A stretch of 64,000 bases of DNA from SZAS-103 sp038216155 (GCA_038216155.1 JBBQQH010000001.1:1-64000); one strand, 5' to 3'. Positions 8,582 through 16,619 are shown, counted from the stretch's first letter. Notes: a model not told the origin generated them from the letters alone. A program made the numbers and translations.

Positions 8582-9406
8582 TCAGCCAAATCTTCCGGTG
8601 ATGTAATCCTCGGTTTGTTTTTTTGCGGGGTTGGTGAAGACCGTGGTGGTCTCGCCGAACTCGACCAGCTCGCCCAGATACATGAAAGCGGTGTAATCGG
8701 AGACGCGCGCGGCCTGTTGCATGTTGTGGGTAACGATCGCGATGGTAAATTCGCTCTTGAGCTCGCTTACCAGTTGCTCGATCTTGCCGGTAGCGATCGG
8801 ATCGAGCGCCGAGGTTGGCTCATCCAGCAGGATCACCTCAGGCTTAAGCGCCACCGCGCGCGCGATGCACAGTCGCTGCTGCTGGCCGCCGGATAGTCCG
8901 AGCGCATTCTGCTTGAGCTTGTCCTTGACCTCGTCCCACAGCGCGGCTTGCCGCAGTGCTTGTTCAACTCGCACCTGCATGTCGGGGCGCGAGAGTTTTT
9001 CGTAATGGCGGATGCCATAGGCAATGTTGTCGTGGATCGACATCGGAAACGGCACCGGCTTCTGAAACACCATGCCGACCTTGCTGCGCAGCCGGTTGAG
9101 CGAATAACCAGGCTCCAGGATGTTCTCGCCATCAAGCAGCACCTCGCCGCTGGCTTGCTGCTTCGGGTAGATCGAATAAATCCGGTTGAACACGCGCAGC
9201 AGGGTCGATTTGCCGCAGCCGGAGGGTCCGATCAGTGCGGTGACGCGCCGTTCGGCGATCGCCAGATCGATATTGCGCAGCGCCTCGAACGCGCCATAGG
9301 TAAATCCAAGATTGCGCGCAGCCATCTTGGGCGCGGCACGCTCGCTGGAGGCTGCAGCCACGGGCATCGAGAGTTTTGGTGCGATCGCGAGACGGGCGTC
9401 ACTCAT
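8582..9406 (-). CDS. pstB: Phosphate ABC transporter ATP-binding protein PstB
   Basis: The ATPase of the high-affinity phosphate importer, 274 residues. An unusual N-terminal leader of about 30 residues precedes the ABC domain. Walker A is GPSGCGKST, the signature is LSGGQQQRLCIARA, Walker B is VILLDEPTSALDP, and the switch histidine lies in AIVTHNMQQA. It works as a dimer with PstA and PstC on the cytoplasmic face. The start overlaps the end of pstA by 8 nt, implying translational coupling. The stop codon lies inside the last hairpin of the 111-bp repeat array, so the repeats begin directly at the end of the gene. Confidence 0.96.
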   Translation of the reverse strand: MSDARLAIAPKLSMPVAAASSERAAPKMAARNLGFTYGAFEALRNIDLAIAERRVTALIGPSGCGKSTLLRVFNRIYSIYPKQQASGEVLLDGENILEPGYSLNRLRSKVGMVFQKPVPFPMSIHDNIAYGIRHYEKLSRPDMQVRVEQALRQAALWDEVKDKLKQNALGLSGGQQQRLCIARAVALKPEVILLDEPTSALDPIATGKIEQLVSELKSEFTIAIVTHNMQQAARVSDYTAFMYLGELVEFGETTTVFTNPAKKQTEDYITGRFG

Positions 9407-10283
9407 GACTCACCTTGTTGCGAAGAAGAATGCCGCGGGCCAGCAACGACAGCAGCAAGACAAATAGCGTGATCAGCAACGCACCGGCCCAGGCCAGCGC
9501 GTTCCAGCCATCGTCGGGCGCCTGGGCGAACTGGTAGATGACGACCGGCAAGGAGGCGATCGGCTTGGTTGGATTAATGCTCCAGAACAAGTTGCCGAAC
9601 GCGGTGAACAGTAGGGGCGCGGTCTCGCCAGCCACGCGCGCTAGCGCCAGCAGAACGCCGGTAACGATGCCGGGCAATGCCGAGCGATACAGCACCTGCA
9701 TCGTGACTTTCCACTGCGGCACGCCGAGCGACAGGGCGGCCTCGCGCATCGTGCTGGGCACCAGCCGCAACATTTCGTCACTGGTGCGCACGATCACCGG
9801 CAACGCGATCAGCGACAGCGCAATGCCGCCGGCGATTGCCGAATACTTCCCGGTCGGCAACACGATGACGGTGTACACGAACATACCCAGCACGATCGAA
9901 GGCGCCGACAGCAGGATGTCGTTGATAAAACGGATCGCTTCGCCGATCGGTCGCAATTTCGCGTATTCGGCCAGATAAGTTCCGGCCGCAATGCCGATCG
10001 GCGCGGCAATGGCGATGCCCATGAAGCTGAGCATCACCGTGCCTGCAATGGCATTGAGCAGGCCGCCTTTCTCGCCGGGCGGCGGCGTCATCATGGTGAA
10101 CAAGTCGAGATTGAGCGCGCTCAATCCGCGGCTCACGGTCGTCCACAGGATCCATACAAGAAAAAACAATCCGGCCAAGGTCGCGACGCCGGACAGGATC
10201 AATGCCACCGCGTTGGTTGCCCGGCGTCGCCGATACATGCGATCGGCGGTGCGAGTGGAAACAGGAGCCATGGACGTGGCCAT
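9399..10283 (-). CDS. pstA: Phosphate ABC transporter permease PstA
   Basis: An inner-membrane permease of 294 residues with six or so hydrophobic segments. The cytoplasmic coupling loop (EAALSLGVPQWKV followed by ALPGIVTGVLLALARVAGETAPLLFTA) is the classic EAA motif that contacts PstB. It forms the transmembrane pore with PstC. The ATG shares a TGATG overlap with the pstC stop, and the end overlaps pstB by 8 nt, so pstC-pstA-pstB form a tight operon. Confidence 0.95.
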   Translation of the reverse strand: MATSMAPVSTRTADRMYRRRRATNAVALILSGVATLAGLFFLVWILWTTVSRGLSALNLDLFTMMTPPPGEKGGLLNAIAGTVMLSFMGIAIAAPIGIAAGTYLAEYAKLRPIGEAIRFINDILLSAPSIVLGMFVYTVIVLPTGKYSAIAGGIALSLIALPVIVRTSDEMLRLVPSTMREAALSLGVPQWKVTMQVLYRSALPGIVTGVLLALARVAGETAPLLFTAFGNLFWSINPTKPIASLPVVIYQFAQAPDDGWNALAWAGALLITLFVLLLSLLARGILLRNKVSHE

Positions 10284-11299
10284 CAGCTGCCCTCTCGTTT
10301 TGCCAACTGTCGCAGCATCAGCTTGGCGATCGCCAGCACCACGAAGGTCACCATGAACAACACGAAGCCCAACGCGATCAAGGCCGAGCGGTGCAGATCG
10401 CCGCTGGCCTCGTTGAATTCATTGGCGATCGTCGCCGCGATCGAGGTGCCGGGCATGATCAGTGAGGTGCTGAAATCGTGTGAATTGCCGATCACGAAGG
10501 TGACCGCCATCGTTTCGCCAAGCGCGCGGCCCAAGCCGAGGAAAACGCCGCCGATCACTGCTGTGCGCGTGTACGGCAGCACGATGTCCCACAACACTTC
10601 CCATCGCGTGGAACCCAGCGCGTAGGCTGATTCCTTCAGCCGGGTAGGCACGGTCAGGAACACCTCGCGCATCACCGACGAGATGAATGGCAGGATCATG
10701 ATCGCCAGCACGATGCCCGCAGTCAGCACGCCGACGCCGATCGGCGCGCCGGAAAACACCGCCAGCCCGAGCCCGGTCGCGTTGCCTGCATCGTCGGTGC
10801 CATCGCCGAGGTGATTGATCAACCACGGCTGCACGTATTCGCTCATCAACGGAACGAACACGAAGAAGCCCCACATGCCGTAGATGATCGACGGAATACC
10901 GGCCAGCAATTCAATGGCGGTGCTGACCGGTCCGCGCATCCACTGCGGCGCGACATCGGTGAGGAACAGGGCGATGCCGAAGCTTACCGGCACCGCGAGT
11001 ACGATCGCGATCAATGCAGTGACCAATGTCCCCAGAATGGGCACCACGGCGCCAAACACGCCGGCATTGATATCCCATTCGGTGGACGTGAAAAACCGCA
11101 GGCCGAACGTCGTGAATGCCTGGCGTCCGCCCCATGCCATCGAGAACGCGGCGCTAAGCAACAACAGCATCACGGTGATGCCGCAGGCAGCGACCAGCCA
11201 GCGGAACAGGCGATCGTTGCGGGCATCCTTCGTCGATTGGTGATCAACCGCGATGCGAGCCGTTTTCGGATTGCCTGGCAGGATCAAAGAGGTCGACAT
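10283..11299 (-). CDS. pstC: Phosphate ABC transporter permease PstC
   Basis: The second permease subunit, 338 residues from the ATG at 11299, with a hydrophilic N-terminus of about 38 residues before the first membrane segment (FRWLVAACGITVMLLL). The EAA-type loop KESAYALGSTRWEV and GGVFLGLGRALGETMAVTFVIGN are present. The frame stays open upstream to 11386, but that would run through the terminator-like hairpin at 11341-11376, so the ATG at 11299 was preferred; the ribosome site is weak. It follows pstS with about 93 bp between, and overlaps pstA at TGATG. Confidence 0.93.
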   Translation of the reverse strand: MSTSLILPGNPKTARIAVDHQSTKDARNDRLFRWLVAACGITVMLLLLSAAFSMAWGGRQAFTTFGLRFFTSTEWDINAGVFGAVVPILGTLVTALIAIVLAVPVSFGIALFLTDVAPQWMRGPVSTAIELLAGIPSIIYGMWGFFVFVPLMSEYVQPWLINHLGDGTDDAGNATGLGLAVFSGAPIGVGVLTAGIVLAIMILPFISSVMREVFLTVPTRLKESAYALGSTRWEVLWDIVLPYTRTAVIGGVFLGLGRALGETMAVTFVIGNSHDFSTSLIMPGTSIAATIANEFNEASGDLHRSALIALGFVLFMVTFVVLAIAKLMLRQLAKREGS

Positions 11300-11340
11300 G
11301 GGCGGAAGGTCATGGGCGAAACCGGATGATGGCGCGGCAA

Positions 11341-11376
11341 AACGAAAAACGCACGCGCGGTGACCTGCGCGTGCGT
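11341..11376 (-). terminator. Terminator-like hairpin between pstS and pstC
   Basis: The stem ACGCACGCGC / GCGCGTGCGT (10 perfect pairs, 8-nt loop) lies 17 bp after the pstS stop; on the minus strand it is followed by GTTTTTCGTTTTG. It probably stops most transcripts after pstS, letting the periplasmic binding protein be made in excess over the permease. Confidence 0.75.
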
Positions 11377-11392
11377 CTGGTGGCATTGCAAA

Positions 11393-12412
11393 TCAGAGCT
11401 TCAGGTTGGCAGCCCAGGATTGCTGGATCTGCGCGACCAGCGCTGCGGGCAGCGGCACATAGTCCAGCGCCTTGGCCTGCGGCGCGCCATTGGCGTATGC
11501 CCAGCGGAAGAAGTTCAGCGCGGCCTTGCTGTTGCCCGGATTCTTCGGCGACTTCTGCATGATCATGAACACGCTGGCGGTGATCGGCCAGGAATCTGCG
11601 CCCGGTGCATTGGTCATCACCAGGTAGAAGTCCTGCGCATGCGCCCAATCGGCACTTGCGGCGGCGGCGCTGAAGCTTTCGCTGTTTGGCTGCACCCAGT
11701 TGCCGGCCGCATTCTGCATTCCGGCGTAGGTCAGCTTGTTCTGCAGTGCGTAAGACAGTTCGACATAACCCAGGCCGCCATTGATCTGCTTGACGTACGC
11801 GGCCACGCCTTCGTTGCCCTTGCCACCGATGCCGAGCGGCCACTTCACGGTGGTGCCTTCACCCACTTCACTCTTCCACGACGAACTGACCTTGGCCAGA
11901 TAGTTGACGAAGTTGAAGGTGGTGCCGGAACCGTCGGCGCGATGGACGATAGTGATCTTGGTAGCGGGCAGGGTCATGCCGGGATTTGCGGCGGCGATCG
12001 CCGGATCGTTCCAGACCTTGACCTTGCCCATGAACATGTCGGCCAGCAACGGGCCGGTGAAGCGAATCTTGCCCGGTGCAATGCCCTTGATGTTGACCAC
12101 CGGAACCACGCCGCCGATCACTGCCGGAAACTGGGTCAGGTTGAACTGCTTGAGGTCGGCAGGCTTGAGCGGCGCGTCGGAAGCGCCGAAATCGACGGTC
12201 GCCGCCTTGATCTGCGCGATACCACCGCCGGAACCGATCGACTGGTAGTTGGCCTTGTTGCCGGTCGCCTTGTTGTAGTCCGAAGACCACTTCGACATGA
12301 TCGGCAGGAAGAACGAGGAACCCGCGCCGGTGAAGCTATCGGCGGCGCTGGCGCTGCCAACCGCGGCGGTGAGGCCCACGGCTACGACGAGAGATTTGAT
12401 CGAAATGGACAC
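11393..12412 (-). CDS. pstS: Periplasmic phosphate-binding protein PstS
   Basis: The periplasmic phosphate receptor of the Pst system, 339 residues. A signal peptide of about 23 residues (ending GSASA-ADS) precedes the family opening FTGAGSSFFLPIMSKW. Other phosphate-site motifs are SIGSGGGIAQIKAATVDFGASDAPL and HRADGSGTTFNFVNYLAKVS. The chosen start is the GTG at 12412, which has an AGGAG ribosome site 7 nt upstream; a TTG at 12442 gives a longer frame without such support. A Pho box lies 61 bp upstream of the start. It is the first gene of pstSCAB-phoU. Confidence 0.96.
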   Translation of the reverse strand: MSISIKSLVVAVGLTAAVGSASAADSFTGAGSSFFLPIMSKWSSDYNKATGNKANYQSIGSGGGIAQIKAATVDFGASDAPLKPADLKQFNLTQFPAVIGGVVPVVNIKGIAPGKIRFTGPLLADMFMGKVKVWNDPAIAAANPGMTLPATKITIVHRADGSGTTFNFVNYLAKVSSSWKSEVGEGTTVKWPLGIGGKGNEGVAAYVKQINGGLGYVELSYALQNKLTYAGMQNAAGNWVQPNSESFSAAAASADWAHAQDFYLVMTNAPGADSWPITASVFMIMQKSPKNPGNSKAALNFFRWAYANGAPQAKALDYVPLPAALVAQIQQSWAANLKL

Positions 12413-12472
12413 GTGAAACTCCTGGTTGGGATGCAGCCGCAATGGCGGTTGCCACTATGAGAAACCCGGCAG

Positions 12473-12490
12473 ATGACACTCCGGTTACAG
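12473..12490 (-). promoter_or_regulatory. Pho box upstream of pstS
   Basis: On the minus strand the site reads CTGTAAC-CGGA-GTGTCAT. The halves match CTGTCAT at 5 of 7 and 6 of 7 positions with the standard 11-bp period. It ends about 60 bp before the pstS start, and a CATAGT hexamer about 13 nt downstream could be the -10 element, so the Pho box would replace the -35 as in known PhoB promoters. Confidence 0.8.
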
Positions 12491-12576
12491 ATGCGATACA
12501 GCGTCGCTGCCGTTCAGCCAAGAAGCAGTTGTGCGCCCATCCTTGAGCGCACGTCCTGCTGCTGGAGTCGAGATGA

Positions 12577-13794
12577 CTAGAAATAGAACTGCGCGCGTGC
12601 CTCGATGATGCTGGGATCGTCCTTGACGAACGCGTGCAGCACGGTGTTGTAGCGGTCGCTGTTGACCTTGACGTAGTTCAGCATCAACTTGAAATTCGAG
12701 TGCCAGTACCAGTTCACGCCGACCGTCAGGTTGTGTTCCTTGCCGCCGAGCACGCCGTCGACCGCCGGGAACGGCACGCCGGGAAGCAAGCCACCGTCAT
12801 TCAGATTCATCTGGTCGTAGCGAACGCCCACCTGCCACATGCCGCTTGCGGGTTCGTCCGGCAGCGGCGTGGTCGGCCCGCCGCTCTTGTAGCCGAACTT
12901 CTCGCCGGTGATGTTCCACACACCCTGGACGTACCAGCTGTCGCCTTTAAAATCCTGATGTAGCTTGCGGCTGGTGCGGCTGTTCATGTATTCGCCCTGC
13001 ACCTTGAACGGTCCATGCTGCCAAAGTCCTTCCAGGCCCAAAGTGCGCACGCGGTTGGCATCAGTGAACAGGCCCGTATCAATGAGGCGCGTGCCGGCGA
13101 GGTCAGCATCGGGACGCGAGCGGAACTGGACGCGCCCGTTGTTTCCGTTGCCAGTCCCATCGCTGCCCCGGTAATCCACGCCGGACAAACCGAAGTGCAG
13201 CACGTTGTCGGAATCCTTGATCGGCGCCCAGGTGACGCGTCCGCCGAAGCCATTGCCTTCGCCGAGATTGCGGGTCAACTCGCGACCGAACGCGCTGGCG
13301 GTGGCTGTCCAGTTGTCGTCGCCGGTTGCGAAGGCGATGCCCAGGCGGCGGGAAATGCCGAAGGTGTTGGTGCCCATCGCCTTGGCGATGAAGTCATTGT
13401 TCTTGGTGCTGGACAATTCTTCCAGCGAGTTTGGCTGTTTGAACTGGCCAAAAGTCAGGCTGGTGTTGGCGCTGAACTTCCACTTGACATTAACGTCGAG
13501 GAATTTCGCAGCCTTGGCGTCGTAGCCAAACACCCAGTCGTACTTCACGCTCTTGCCCTTGAGCACCAGTTCGGCGCGGCGCATTCCGGCGTCGCTTTTG
13601 AGACCGTCGCCGACGGAACCGTTGAGGCTCTTCACGTCGTTGTTGAAGCGGTTGTAATCGGCCTGAACCAGGCCTTCGAAAGTGACTTCGTTACCGCCGA
13701 GGAAATCGAATTGGTCGATCGCGATTTCCGCACACGCGGAGGAGGAGAGCGCCGCGAGGACCGCGGCTGCCAGCAAGCTGGGCAGGAGTTTCAT
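12577..13794 (-). CDS. oprP: Phosphate-selective porin O/P
   Basis: An outer-membrane beta-barrel of 405 residues with a signal peptide (about 1-22, ending SSACA-EIA) and the C-terminal phenylalanine (ARAQFYF) needed for barrel assembly. The sequence matches the OprP/OprO porin family (phosphate or polyphosphate channels of starved pseudomonads): FEGLVQADYNRF near the N-terminus, RRAELVLKGK, KYDWVFGYDAKAAKFLDV and FGQFKQPNSLEELSS. It lies directly upstream of pstS on the same strand with Pho-box-like sites before it, so co-regulation with Pst is very likely. The call to OprP versus OprO is not decided by the sequence. Confidence 0.9.
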   Translation of the reverse strand: MKLLPSLLAAAVLAALSSSACAEIAIDQFDFLGGNEVTFEGLVQADYNRFNNDVKSLNGSVGDGLKSDAGMRRAELVLKGKSVKYDWVFGYDAKAAKFLDVNVKWKFSANTSLTFGQFKQPNSLEELSSTKNNDFIAKAMGTNTFGISRRLGIAFATGDDNWTATASAFGRELTRNLGEGNGFGGRVTWAPIKDSDNVLHFGLSGVDYRGSDGTGNGNNGRVQFRSRPDADLAGTRLIDTGLFTDANRVRTLGLEGLWQHGPFKVQGEYMNSRTSRKLHQDFKGDSWYVQGVWNITGEKFGYKSGGPTTPLPDEPASGMWQVGVRYDQMNLNDGGLLPGVPFPAVDGVLGGKEHNLTVGVNWYWHSNFKLMLNYVKVNSDRYNTVLHAFVKDDPSIIEARAQFYF

Positions 13795-13844
13795 GGGGTT
13801 GCGCCTTGGTGGGTGGAGATTGCGGCGCAGGTTAAGTCGTTAGG

Positions 13845-13890
13845 ATTACGTTGATGTGACAGTCAAGGAGATATTTCGCTCAAGTGACAG
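13845..13890 (-). promoter_or_regulatory. Two candidate Pho boxes upstream of the porin gene
   Basis: On the minus strand, 13845-13862 reads CTGTCAC-ATCA-ACGTAAT and 13873-13890 reads CTGTCAC-TTGA-GCGAAAT. In each, the first half-site matches the PhoB half-site at 6 of 7 positions while the second is weak. They are 28 bp apart. The upstream site overlaps the last codons and stop of nth (stop at 13880-13882). Confidence 0.6.
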
Positions 13891-14545
13891 TTTTGTTGAG
13901 CAGCGTCTTCGCCGGATAGCGGCACAGGTCGCGAATCACGCACTGCGGGCAGTCGGGCTTGCGCGCCTTGCACACGTAGCGCCCGTGCAAAATCAGCCAG
14001 TGATGCGCGTGCAGGCGAAACTCGGCCGGTACACGCTTGAGCAATTTGAGTTCCACAGCATCGACGGTTGCGCCCGGCGCCAGCCCGGTTCGATTGCCGA
14101 CGCGGAAGATGTGGGTGTCGACGGCGATTGTCGGATGCCCGAACGCGGTATTGAGGATCACGTTGGCAGTCTTGCGACCCACGCCCGGCAGCGCCTCCAG
14201 CGCTGCGCGATCTTCTGGCACGTCGCCACCATGCAGGTCGACCAGCAGGCGACAGGTCTGGATGATGTGCCGCGCCTTGGCGTTAAATAGACCGATGCTG
14301 GCAATGTAACGCTGCAATCCGTCCTCGCCCAGTTCGAGCATTGCCGCTGCAGTCGGCGCATCGATGAACAGACGTCGGGTGGCGCGATTGACGCCGACAT
14401 CGGTCGACTGCGCGGACAGAATTACCGCGATCAGCAACTGGAACGGCGAGCCATACAACAGTTCGGTGCGCGGATGAGGATCCAGCTCGCGAAGGCGGCG
14501 GAACACCTCGGTGATCTCGTTCCTGTCCAACAGCCGCCTAGCCAT
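13880..14545 (-). CDS. nth: Endonuclease III
   Basis: A base-excision-repair DNA glycosylase/AP lyase of 221 residues removing oxidised pyrimidines. The N-terminus RELDPHPRTELLYGSPFQLLIAV, the helix-hairpin-helix LEALPGVGRKTANV with its catalytic lysine, and the downstream aspartate (VDTHIFRV) are intact. The C-terminal iron-sulfur loop has the C-x6-C-x2-C-x5-C spacing that binds a [4Fe-4S] cluster. ATG at 14545 matches the E. coli N-terminus; a GTG nine codons upstream is possible. It overlaps the end of rnfD by 8 nt; nth next to rnf genes is a familiar gammaproteobacterial arrangement. Confidence 0.95.
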   Translation of the reverse strand: MARRLLDRNEITEVFRRLRELDPHPRTELLYGSPFQLLIAVILSAQSTDVGVNRATRRLFIDAPTAAAMLELGEDGLQRYIASIGLFNAKARHIIQTCRLLVDLHGGDVPEDRAALEALPGVGRKTANVILNTAFGHPTIAVDTHIFRVGNRTGLAPGATVDAVELKLLKRVPAEFRLHAHHWLILHGRYVCKARKPDCPQCVIRDLCRYPAKTLLNKTVT

Positions 14546-15383
14546 CTTGCGGTTGTCCGGTTCGACGCGCACGCAAGTGTTGGTCGACGAATGGAGCGAA
14601 CGCGTTCATCGTCAGGATCGCGAACGGCAATGGATCAAGCACTCCCGGAAACTGTCCGAATGCAATCAATAGCGCGCCGGCACCAAATCCAAACAGCCAG
14701 CGCCCACGCGCGCTTGCGCAGCCGGTCACCGGATCGCTGGCGATGAAGAACGCTGCCAGCAGGGCATTGCCAATTGCCAGCGTGGGCCAGATGTCGGGCA
14801 TACCTTTGCCAAACGCGAGCGCAGTCAGCAACACGCCGATACAAAATGCCAATGACACCTGCCAACGCACAATACGCAACCCGATCAACAACAGGCCGCC
14901 GCAGACGTCCGCAACCGCAAGCCATTCACCCGCGTGCAATGAATTCGATTTGATTGTGAGTGCCCGCGCGATGTCCGTTGGAAACAGCATCAGCACCAGC
15001 GCATAGCCGAGCATCGAAGGATTGAGCAGATTGCGACCCAGCCCCCCAAACGCCTGCTTGCCGAGCACGATTGCGAACACAATTCCGCCTGCCGTTAGCC
15101 ACCATGGCGTCGCCGGTGGAATGCATAGCGCGAACAGCACGGCGGTGATTGCCGAACTACCATCCAGTGCAGCGCGCAACGAGCATTTGCGTAGTTGCGC
15201 GAACACCGCGTCGCACAGCAGACCAATCACCAGCGCAATCGCCACTGAAAAGAAAACCTGCATGCCGAATACCAGGACGCGCGCGGCGAACGGCAGCAGC
15301 AGCGCAAGCAGTGTCCACAGCATCATCGCGTGCGTGCTGCGTGATTGTACTGGCAGTGGCATCGCGACCTGTTCGCCTTTCAC
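14538..15383 (-). CDS. rnfD: Shortened RnfD-like membrane subunit
   Basis: An inner-membrane protein of 281 residues with 8-9 hydrophobic segments, homologous to RnfD/RsxD of the Rnf electron-transport complex. Matches include GKQAFGGLGRNLLNPSMLGYAL, the late FFIASDPVTG, the RGRWLFGFGAG segment and a final NAFAPFVDQHLRAR. RnfD is normally about 350 residues. The missing part lies between LMLFPTDIA and the WLAVADVCGG helix, where E. coli RsxD has a longer stretch carrying the threonine that binds FMN covalently. That site appears to be absent here. The GTG start shares a GTGA overlap with the upstream ferredoxin gene, so translation is probably coupled. It may be a reduced electron-transfer or non-redox membrane protein. 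Confidence 0.8.
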   Translation of the reverse strand: MKGEQVAMPLPVQSRSTHAMMLWTLLALLLPFAARVLVFGMQVFFSVAIALVIGLLCDAVFAQLRKCSLRAALDGSSAITAVLFALCIPPATPWWLTAGGIVFAIVLGKQAFGGLGRNLLNPSMLGYALVLMLFPTDIARALTIKSNSLHAGEWLAVADVCGGLLLIGLRIVRWQVSLAFCIGVLLTALAFGKGMPDIWPTLAIGNALLAAFFIASDPVTGCASARGRWLFGFGAGALLIAFGQFPGVLDPLPFAILTMNAFAPFVDQHLRARRTGQPQDG

Positions 15384-15796
15384 TTCAAATCCTGCTGCGC
15401 CCGACGTTTTGCGTTGGCGCGCTCGATTGCTGCGGCCACTGCGTCGGCGCTGGCTGCATGCTCGACTTGCGCGACCGCGCGTTCGCGGCGTTCGCCTTGT
15501 TCGCTGACCAGACGTTTACCACGCGCGATATAACGTGCACGCGCCGCATCGGCGATTGCGGTTGAGTTGGCATCTGCCTGCAGCGCGGCTTTCGCGAAAT
15601 CAAAGTGTTGCAACAATGGAATGCGGCTGGGGCAGACCGGATCGCAGCGACCGCAGCGCGTGCAATCCAAGAGGCCATCTGTGTTGGCTGCCTGCAGCCG
15701 ATCCTGCAAGATCGCATGCAGCAAGCGCTGCGGTGAAATTGCAACTGGGCAGACGTCGTCACATTGGCCGCAGCGGATGCATGGCAACGCGTCCAT
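15380..15796 (-). CDS. RnfC C-terminal ferredoxin domain as stand-alone protein
   Basis: A 138-residue protein matching only the C-terminal part of RnfC/RsxC. It has two CxxCxxCxxxCP motifs (CIRCGQCDDVCP and CTRCGRCDPVCP), each expected to bind a [4Fe-4S] cluster, then a charged Ala/Arg-rich tail ending DAVAAAIERANAKRRAQQ, like the RnfC tail. The N-terminal RnfC barrel and the NADH/FMN-binding domain are absent: directly upstream lies an intact enoyl-CoA hydratase gene. The ATG at 15796 is taken as the start; a GTG at 15847 inside the end of the hydratase gene would add 17 residues. It is coupled to rnfD by a GTGA overlap. Confidence 0.75.
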   Translation of the reverse strand: MDALPCIRCGQCDDVCPVAISPQRLLHAILQDRLQAANTDGLLDCTRCGRCDPVCPSRIPLLQHFDFAKAALQADANSTAIADAARARYIARGKRLVSEQGERRERAVAQVEHAASADAVAAAIERANAKRRAQQDLK

Positions 15797-15836
15797 GCTG
15801 GGCGCGCGGGACTGCTTTTCCGATTGACTAGCGGAT

Positions 15837-16619
15837 TCAGCGCCCACGAAATTCCGGCTTGCGCCGCTGCAAGAAGGCCGCCGTGCCCTCACGCATGTCG
15901 TCGGTGGTGGCGCACACGGCGAACACCTGGGTCTCGTAATCCAGACCTGCATCGATGCCGCAGTCGCCGCCGATCAACACCGCATCCAAAATCCCGCGCA
16001 GCGCCTGCGGGGCCGCCGCCGCCAGTTGCCGGGCGAGCGCCATGGTTTCGGTTTCGAGTTGATCGATGGCGACGACGCGATGCAGCAGGCCAAGTTCGTA
16101 CGCACGTTGCGCGCTGATTGCAGCGCCGGTCAGGCACAACTCCAACGCCGCGCCGCGACCTGCCAGTCGCAGCAGGCGCTGGGTGCCGCCAAAACCGGGC
16201 AGGGTACCGAGGTTGATTTCGGGCTGGCCGAGTTTCGCGTTGTCCGATGCGATGCGCAGATGGCAAGCCATCGCCAGTTCCATCCCGCCGCCGAGCGCGT
16301 AACCGCCGATCATCGCGATCACCGGTTTTCCCAGCAATTCGACGCTGCGCATCATGCGCTGCCCCAGCCGAGAGAAGTCGCGTGCCTGCACCGGATCCAG
16401 CGCGGCCAGTTCGCTGATGTCGGCGCCGGCGACGAATGCCTTGCTGCCGGCGCCACGCAGCACCACCACGCGCACCTCGGCGTCGCCCGCGCAGTCATCG
16501 AACACCTGCTGTAACTCCAGCAGGGTGTCGCGATTGAGTGCGTTGAGCTTGTCCGGCCGGTTGATGGTGAGCACGCGGACAGCGTCATGGTTTTCGATCA
16601 ACAGGTGCTGGAAGTCCAT
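15837..16619 (-). CDS. Enoyl-CoA hydratase/isomerase family protein (1)
   Basis: A crotonase-fold protein of 260 residues. The N-terminal VRVLTINRPDKLNALN, the oxyanion-hole segments AFVAGADISEL and GYALGGGMELAMAC, and the glutamate-containing GQPEINLGTLPGFGGTQRL are typical of enoyl-CoA hydratases with both catalytic glutamates (the E in GGGMELA and the E in QPEINLG). A hydratase acting in fatty-acid or amino-acid breakdown is likely; the substrate is not clear. It is the first gene of a run with the ferredoxin, rnfD and nth, diverging from fkpA. A second crotonase paralogue is at 25692-26456. Confidence 0.88.
   Translation of the reverse strand: MDFQHLLIENHDAVRVLTINRPDKLNALNRDTLLELQQVFDDCAGDAEVRVVVLRGAGSKAFVAGADISELAALDPVQARDFSRLGQRMMRSVELLGKPVIAMIGGYALGGGMELAMACHLRIASDNAKLGQPEINLGTLPGFGGTQRLLRLAGRGAALELCLTGAAISAQRAYELGLLHRVVAIDQLETETMALARQLAAAAPQALRGILDAVLIGGDCGIDAGLDYETQVFAVCATTDDMREGTAAFLQRRKPEFRGR

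Noticed and set aside
8184..8606. Open frames on both strands through the 111-bp repeats, encoding 37-residue repeats
   Set aside because: 111 is divisible by 3, so the repeats keep frames open on both strands; no ribosome site or protein-like character, and the stem covariation explains the sequence better.
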